A DNA stretch of 64,000 nucleotides from contig NC_134087.1 in the NCBI RefSeq assembly GCF_000715075.1, positions 153,285,936-153,349,935 of the forward strand. Reading direction: 5' to 3'. Below the pieces are notes generated by a model. The model was given only the letters and a program-made list of their open reading frames with translations. It ran no database searches and had not been told where the DNA came from. The DNA is from Nicotiana tabacum. Its lineage: Eukaryota; Streptophyta; Magnoliopsida; Solanales; Solanaceae. The position numbers were made by a program, and so were the translations under genes. Shown piece by piece: positions 59,966 through 64,000 of the stretch. The first letter of the stretch is position 1; each line of letters starts with the position of its first letter.

Positions 59966-60320
59966 TGTTGAAGTTTGGCAAAATGCCAAAGTCCCACATT
60001 GGTTGGGAGTTAAGTTTGGGGGGGATTTTTCCCCTATAAAAGAAGGCCTAATGTTTAGGATTGAAACACACCTCTCATTTGTCTTCTCATCTGTTTAAGG
60101 CATTTGTATCTTCTCTCTTTAGTATTATTTCACTTGTATTTTTGGAGTGAAATAAAATATTGGTTGTGTCCGAGAAGTAGGCAAAATTAGCCGAACCTCG
60201 TAAATTCTGGTGTTCCCTTTATTATTGTTTTATTGTCTTATTTATTATTTGGTGGCTGTCATAATTTTTGGTATAGTAGTTGTGACTTATTCACACTATA
60301 TACATTTGGCTTCCGCAACA
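59966..60320 (+). repeat. 5' LTR of the Copia element, 355 bp
   Basis: Begins TGTTG and ends CAACA, a perfect 5-bp inverted pair. It contains TATAAAAG at 60035, a polyadenylation-type AATAAA at 60151 and the conserved Copia block GAGAAGTAGGCAAAATTAGC then CGAACCTCG near 60172-60199. Confidence 0.85.
60035..60042 (+). promoter_or_regulatory. TATA box of the Copia LTR
   Basis: TATAAAAG in the context CCCCTATAAAAGAAGG, followed about 115 bases later by AATAAA (60151-60156). Confidence 0.65.
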
Positions 60321-60322
60321 AT

Positions 60323-60334
60323 TGGTATCAGAGC
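60323..60334 (+). other. Primer-binding site of the Copia element
   Basis: TGGTATCAGAGC, complementary to the 3' end of plant initiator-Met tRNA, two bases after the LTR end. Confidence 0.92.
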
Positions 60335-60472
60335 CAAGGTACTGTCTAAGTATGCTCTGTGGTTGCAGCATAGTCTGATCTTCCACATCATAAAAGATTT
60401 ATCTTGGTAACTGAGTCAAGGTTCTGTCTGAGTATGCTCTGTAGTTGCAGCTTAGTCTGATCTTCTACATCA
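60335..60472 (+). repeat. Two 56-base direct repeats in the Copia leader
   Basis: 60335-60390 and 60417-60472 share CAAGGTACTGTCTAAGTATG / CAAGGTTCTGTCTGAGTATG and the block AGTCTGATCTTC-ACATCA, with about six differences. The period is 82 bases. Confidence 0.8.
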
Positions 60473-60528
60473 GAAAGGAAATAATCTTGATTTGTGTCGT
60501 CAGCAATTAAATAATATTTGTGTCAAAG

Positions 60529-63500
60529 ATGGGAGACAATAAACAAGAAGAATCTACATCAAGTGTCAACAATACGTCATCATTGGCATCTTCGCTTATG
60601 ACAAGAATTGTGTCAAATGCGAAATTTGCGGTCGAAATTTTTGACGGGTCCGGACATTTTGGGATGTGGCAAGGCGAGGTTCTAGATGTCCTTTTTCAAC
60701 AAGGGCTAGATCTGGCCATTGAAGAAAAGAAACCAGATGTTATTGGAGAAGAAGATTGGAGAATTATCAACCGTGTTGCTTGCGGTACCATTCGATCCTA
60801 CCTTGCTAGAGAGCAGAAATATCCATACACAAAGGAAACTTCTGCAAGTAAATTATGGAAAGCACTGGAGGATAAATTTTTGAAGAAAAACAGTCAAAAT
60901 AAATTGTACATGAAGAAGAGACTGTTTCACTTCACCTATGTTCCTGGTACCACGATGAATGAACATATCACCAGTTTCAATAAGTTGGTCACAGATTTGC
61001 AAAATATGGATACAACTTATGATGATGGTGACTTGGCCTTAATGTTGTTGGCGTCACTTCCTGATGAGTACGAGCACCTTGAAACTACTTTACTCCATGG
61101 AAATGACGAAATTTCTCTCAGAGAAGTTTGTTCAGCTTTGTACAGCTATGAACAAAGAAAGCGAGAAAAACAGAAGGGCGGAGAAGGAGAAGCACTGTTT
61201 GTGAGGGGTCGTCCTCAAAATCAAACGAGGACAAAGAAGGGAAGATCCAAGTCAAGATCCAGACCCAGTAAAGATGAATGTGCCTTTTGTCGAGAAAAAG
61301 GGCACTGGAAGAAAAACTGTCCGAAGTTGAAGAATAAGGCCAAACATAACAATGGAAAGGCTATTATGGATTCAAATGTAGCTGATTGTGATGATTCAGA
61401 CTTCTCATTAGTTACAACAGAGTCATCAACATCATCAGACATATGGTTGATGGACTCGGCTTGTAGCTATCATATGTGTCCCAACAGGGACTGGTTCATG
61501 GAATTTCAAGAAGGAGAATATGGAGTCATCCACACAGCGGATAACAACCCTCTTACCTCATATGGCATTGGTTCAATACGATTAAGGAACCATGATGGAA
61601 TGATCAGAACATTGATAGATGTTCGATATGTACCGGATTTGAAGAAGAATCTCATCTCTGTGGGAGCCCTAGAATCAAAAGGGTTCAAAATCATTGCAGA
61701 AAATGGAGTGATGAGAGTATGCTCCGGTGCACTAGTGGTAATGAAGGCTAATCGGAAGAATAATAATATGTACCGCTATCGTGGCAGTACAGTTATTGGG
61801 ACAGCGACAGTAACATCCAGTGACGACAAAGAGGCAGAAGCAACCAAGCTATGGCACATGCGCTTGGGACATGCTGGAGGAAAATCCTTGAAAACTCTAT
61901 CAGATCAAGGATTGTTAAAAGGAGTAAAGGCTTGCAACTTGGAGTTTTGTGAGCATTGTGTTAAAGGGAAACAGACAAGGGTTAAATTTGGTACAACGAT
62001 CCATAATACTAAAGGCATTTTGGATTATGTACACTTTAATGTTTGGGGTCCTTCCAAAACACCTTCATTGGGTGGGAAGCACTATTTTGTAACCTTTGTT
62101 GATGATTTTTCCCGAAGAGTATGGGTGTATACAATGAAGAGCAAAGATGAAGTGTTGGGAATTTTTCTCAAATGGAAGACGATGGTGGAGAATCAGACAG
62201 GCAGGAGAATCAAGTGTATTCGCACAGACAATGGAGGTGAATACAAAAATGATCATTTCAATAAGGTCTGTGAAAATGATGGCATCATCCGACACTTCAC
62301 TGTTAGACATACACCACAACAGAATGGAGTGGCAGAACGTATGAACCGGACCTTGCTGGAGAAGGTACGGTGTATGTTGTCCAATGCTGGCTTGGGCAAA
62401 GAATTTTGGGCTGAGGCAATTACATATGCATGCCACCTCATTAATCGTCTACCATCTGCTGCTATTGATGGCAAAACACCATTTGAAAAATGGTACGGAA
62501 AACCTGCTGTAGATTATAACTCTTTGCACGTGTTTGGCTCAACTGCATATTATCCTGTGACAGAGTCAAAATTGGATCCAAGGGCAAAGAAGGCTATTTT
62601 TATGGGAATTACTTCTGGAGTCAAAGGATATCGCTTATGGTGTCCTATGAAAAAGAAAGTAATATTCAGCAGAGATGTTACCTTTGATGAATTTGCTATG
62701 GTAAATAAGGTAACAGAAGATACCAAACAAAATGAAGGTGCTTCTAAGCAGGTGGAGTTTGAGGGAAAATTTATTTTTCCTACACAAGAAGCAGAGGAGG
62801 AAACAAATGAAGATTACCCTCTGGAAGGAGAGCCAGTAGAGGAGATTCCAACTCAGGAATCTCAACAACAACTTGAATCAATAGCAACCAGCAGGCCAAA
62901 AAGAACAATAACGAAACCTGTTCGTCTCATAGAGACGGTTGCTTGTGCAACCTCAATTGTAGCTGATGATGTTCCTACTACTTATAAAGACGCTGTCCAA
63001 AGTTCAGAAGAAGATAAGTGGAGGATTGCCATGAATGATGAAATACAGTCCCTTCATCAGAATCATACATGGAGATTGGCCAATCTCCCGAAGGGAAAGA
63101 AAGCAATTGGGTGCAAATGGGTATTTGCAAAGAAGGAAGGATTTCCTAACCAAGTAGATGTTCGCTACAAAGCAAGATTGGTGGCCAAAGGATATGCTCA
63201 AAAGGAGGGAATTGATTACAATGAAGTGTTTTCTCCAGTTGTAAAACATTCCTCCATTAGAATTATGTTGGCTTTGGTAGCACAATTGGATTTGGAACTA
63301 GTTCAGATGGATGTAAAAACTGCGTTTTTACATGGAAACTTGGAGGAGGAAATCTACATGACTCAGCCAGAAGGATTCAAAGTTGCTGGAAAAGAAAATA
63401 TGGTGTGCAAACTTGAAAAATCGTTGTACGGATTGAAACAATCTTCTAGACAATGGTACAAGCGATTTGACGAGTTTATGTTGCGGCAAGGGTACAAGAG

Positions 63501-64000
63501 AAGCAAATACGATCATTGTGTGTATTTGCACAAGCTTAAAGATGGTTCCTTTGTATATCTTCTCCTATATGTTGATGATATGTTGATAGCTTCCAAGAAT
63601 TTGGAAGAAATTGATAAGTTGAAGATTCAACTGAAGAAGGAGTTCGAGATGAAGGATTTGGGTGAGGCAAAGAAAATTCTTGGCATGGAGATAATTAGAG
63701 ATAGACGTTCAAAGAAACTCTGTTTATCTCAAAAGGAATATTTGAAGAGAATACTTCAACGTTTTGGCATAGATGACAAGACTAAGCCAGTTAGTACTCC
63801 ACTTGCTTCCCATTTTAAGCTAAGTACTACTATGTCGCAAATGGATGAAGTTGAACGAAAGTATATGTCAAAGGTACCATACGCAAATGTTGTTGGTAGC
63901 TTGATGTATGCAATGGTTTGCACAAGGCCTGACATTTCACAAGCTGTTGGAGTTATTAGCAGATATATGCACAATCCAGGGAAGGAGCATTGGCAAGCTG
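60529..64000 (+). CDS. Copia gag-pol polyprotein, open to the window end (partial)
   Basis: ATG at 60529 is the first in the leader frame; 1157 codons follow without a stop or frameshift. Gag: FDGSGHFGMWQGEV near residue 40, and a CCHC knuckle at C251, C254, H259, C264. Protease: LMDSACSYHM with catalytic D309. Integrase: HHCC finger (LWHMRLGHAGG, then FCEHCVKGKQ), then the core with N504 where the first catalytic Asp is expected, D567 (RTDNGGEY) and E603 (NGVAERMNRT); D567 and E603 have the usual spacing of 35 residues. RT: MDVKTAFLHGNLEEEIYM, KSLYGLKQSSRQWY and the YVDD box at residues 1014-1017. RNase H is outside the window. The integrase substitution suggests the copy cannot integrate by itself. 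Confidence 0.93.
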   Translation, partial: MGDNKQEESTSSVNNTSSLASSLMTRIVSNAKFAVEIFDGSGHFGMWQGEVLDVLFQQGLDLAIEEKKPDVIGEEDWRIINRVACGTIRSYLAREQKYPYTKETSASKLWKALEDKFLKKNSQNKLYMKKRLFHFTYVPGTTMNEHITSFNKLVTDLQNMDTTYDDGDLALMLLASLPDEYEHLETTLLHGNDEISLREVCSALYSYEQRKREKQKGGEGEALFVRGRPQNQTRTKKGRSKSRSRPSKDECAFCREKGHWKKNCPKLKNKAKHNNGKAIMDSNVADCDDSDFSLVTTESSTSSDIWLMDSACSYHMCPNRDWFMEFQEGEYGVIHTADNNPLTSYGIGSIRLRNHDGMIRTLIDVRYVPDLKKNLISVGALESKGFKIIAENGVMRVCSGALVVMKANRKNNNMYRYRGSTVIGTATVTSSDDKEAEATKLWHMRLGHAGGKSLKTLSDQGLLKGVKACNLEFCEHCVKGKQTRVKFGTTIHNTKGILDYVHFNVWGPSKTPSLGGKHYFVTFVDDFSRRVWVYTMKSKDEVLGIFLKWKTMVENQTGRRIKCIRTDNGGEYKNDHFNKVCENDGIIRHFTVRHTPQQNGVAERMNRTLLEKVRCMLSNAGLGKEFWAEAITYACHLINRLPSAAIDGKTPFEKWYGKPAVDYNSLHVFGSTAYYPVTESKLDPRAKKAIFMGITSGVKGYRLWCPMKKKVIFSRDVTFDEFAMVNKVTEDTKQNEGASKQVEFEGKFIFPTQEAEEETNEDYPLEGEPVEEIPTQESQQQLESIATSRPKRTITKPVRLIETVACATSIVADDVPTTYKDAVQSSEEDKWRIAMNDEIQSLHQNHTWRLANLPKGKKAIGCKWVFAKKEGFPNQVDVRYKARLVAKGYAQKEGIDYNEVFSPVVKHSSIRIMLALVAQLDLELVQMDVKTAFLHGNLEEEIYMTQPEGFKVAGKENMVCKLEKSLYGLKQSSRQWYKRFDEFMLRQGYKRSKYDHCVYLHKLKDGSFVYLLLYVDDMLIASKNLEEIDKLKIQLKKEFEMKDLGEAKKILGMEIIRDRRSKKLCLSQKEYLKRILQRFGIDDKTKPVSTPLASHFKLSTTMSQMDEVERKYMSKVPYANVVGSLMYAMVCTRPDISQAVGVISRYMHNPGKEHWQA

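Larger units (their letters stand above)
59966..64000 (+). mobile_element. Tork/Tnt1-like Ty1/copia retrotransposon, 3' part outside window
   Basis: 5' LTR (59966-60320), initiator-Met type PBS (60323-60334), leader with a 56-base repeat, and a gag-pol frame from 60529 that is still open at the window end. The order protease-integrase-RT is that of Ty1/copia. The rest of RNase H, the polypurine tract and the 3' LTR lie beyond 64000. Confidence 0.92.

Noticed and set aside
62065..62436. 123-codon minus-strand ORF in the Copia element
   Set aside because: Antisense shadow of the intact gag-pol frame, with no family-like motif.
1..64000. Organellar insertions, rRNA or tRNA genes
   Set aside because: No recognisable rRNA, complete tRNA cloverleaf or plastid/mitochondrial gene text seen; a covariance search was not possible here.

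Overview
The window is plant nuclear DNA. GT-AG introns, two ordinary plant genes and dense nested plant retrotransposons all point that way, and the repeat types (hAT-like, PIF-like and CTCCAGTATA-rich MITEs, Ogre/Tat, Tekay-like and Tork/Tnt1-like elements) look like Solanaceae, probably Nicotiana. The genus is an inference from remembered repeat types, not a database result. Only two host genes are convincing: a chloroplast-targeted RAP-domain (OPR-type) protein at 29598-32748 (+, three exons) and a group-2 LEA / WHy-domain protein at 52623-53582 (+, one exon). Nearly everything else is mobile DNA in several layers.

Region by region: (1) 1-7877, an Ogre/Tat-type Ty3/gypsy element on +, cut by the window start. 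It holds gag, protease, G-patch and RT in one frame broken only by stops, then a deletion joining RT to the integrase tail, a 3' UTR with hairpins and tandem repeats, a polypurine tract and a 3' LTR. (2) 7878-14025, a truncated Tekay-like gypsy element on -, with a 3-kb 5' LTR, inserted in a LINE relic (14026 to about 15050) that also carries a hAT-like MITE. (3) 15851-27375, a complete Tat-type gypsy element on - with 669-bp LTRs. Between pol and its 3' LTR it carries an extra four-exon ORF on the opposite strand with its own TATA box. (4) 27376-29597, intergenic DNA with two MITEs just upstream of the RAP gene. (5) About 34060-51382, a full-length LINE on + (ORF1, then EN-RT-zinc finger-RNase H ORF2, then poly(A)), split in ORF1 by a complete 10.7-kb Tekay-like gypsy element on - (35030-45721, TSD AACCC). 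(6) A likely solo Copia LTR (about 51855-52310) ahead of the LEA gene. (7) 53583-59965, gene-poor AT-rich DNA with two recognisable repeats. (8) 59966-64000, a Tork/Tnt1-like Copia element on +, cut by the window end, with 5' LTR, PBS and a gag-pol frame open for 1157 codons.

The host genes show no functional link to each other. The transposons give a relative history: the LINEs came first and the two Tekay-like elements landed in them. The Copia element looks youngest, yet its integrase has Asn in place of the first catalytic Asp. No new cellular system was found. The observations most worth following are the antisense spliced ORF of the Tat element, the intact-frame but integrase-defective Copia element, the 3' UTR tandem arrays, and the CpG-rich repeated motif in the Tekay-like LTRs.
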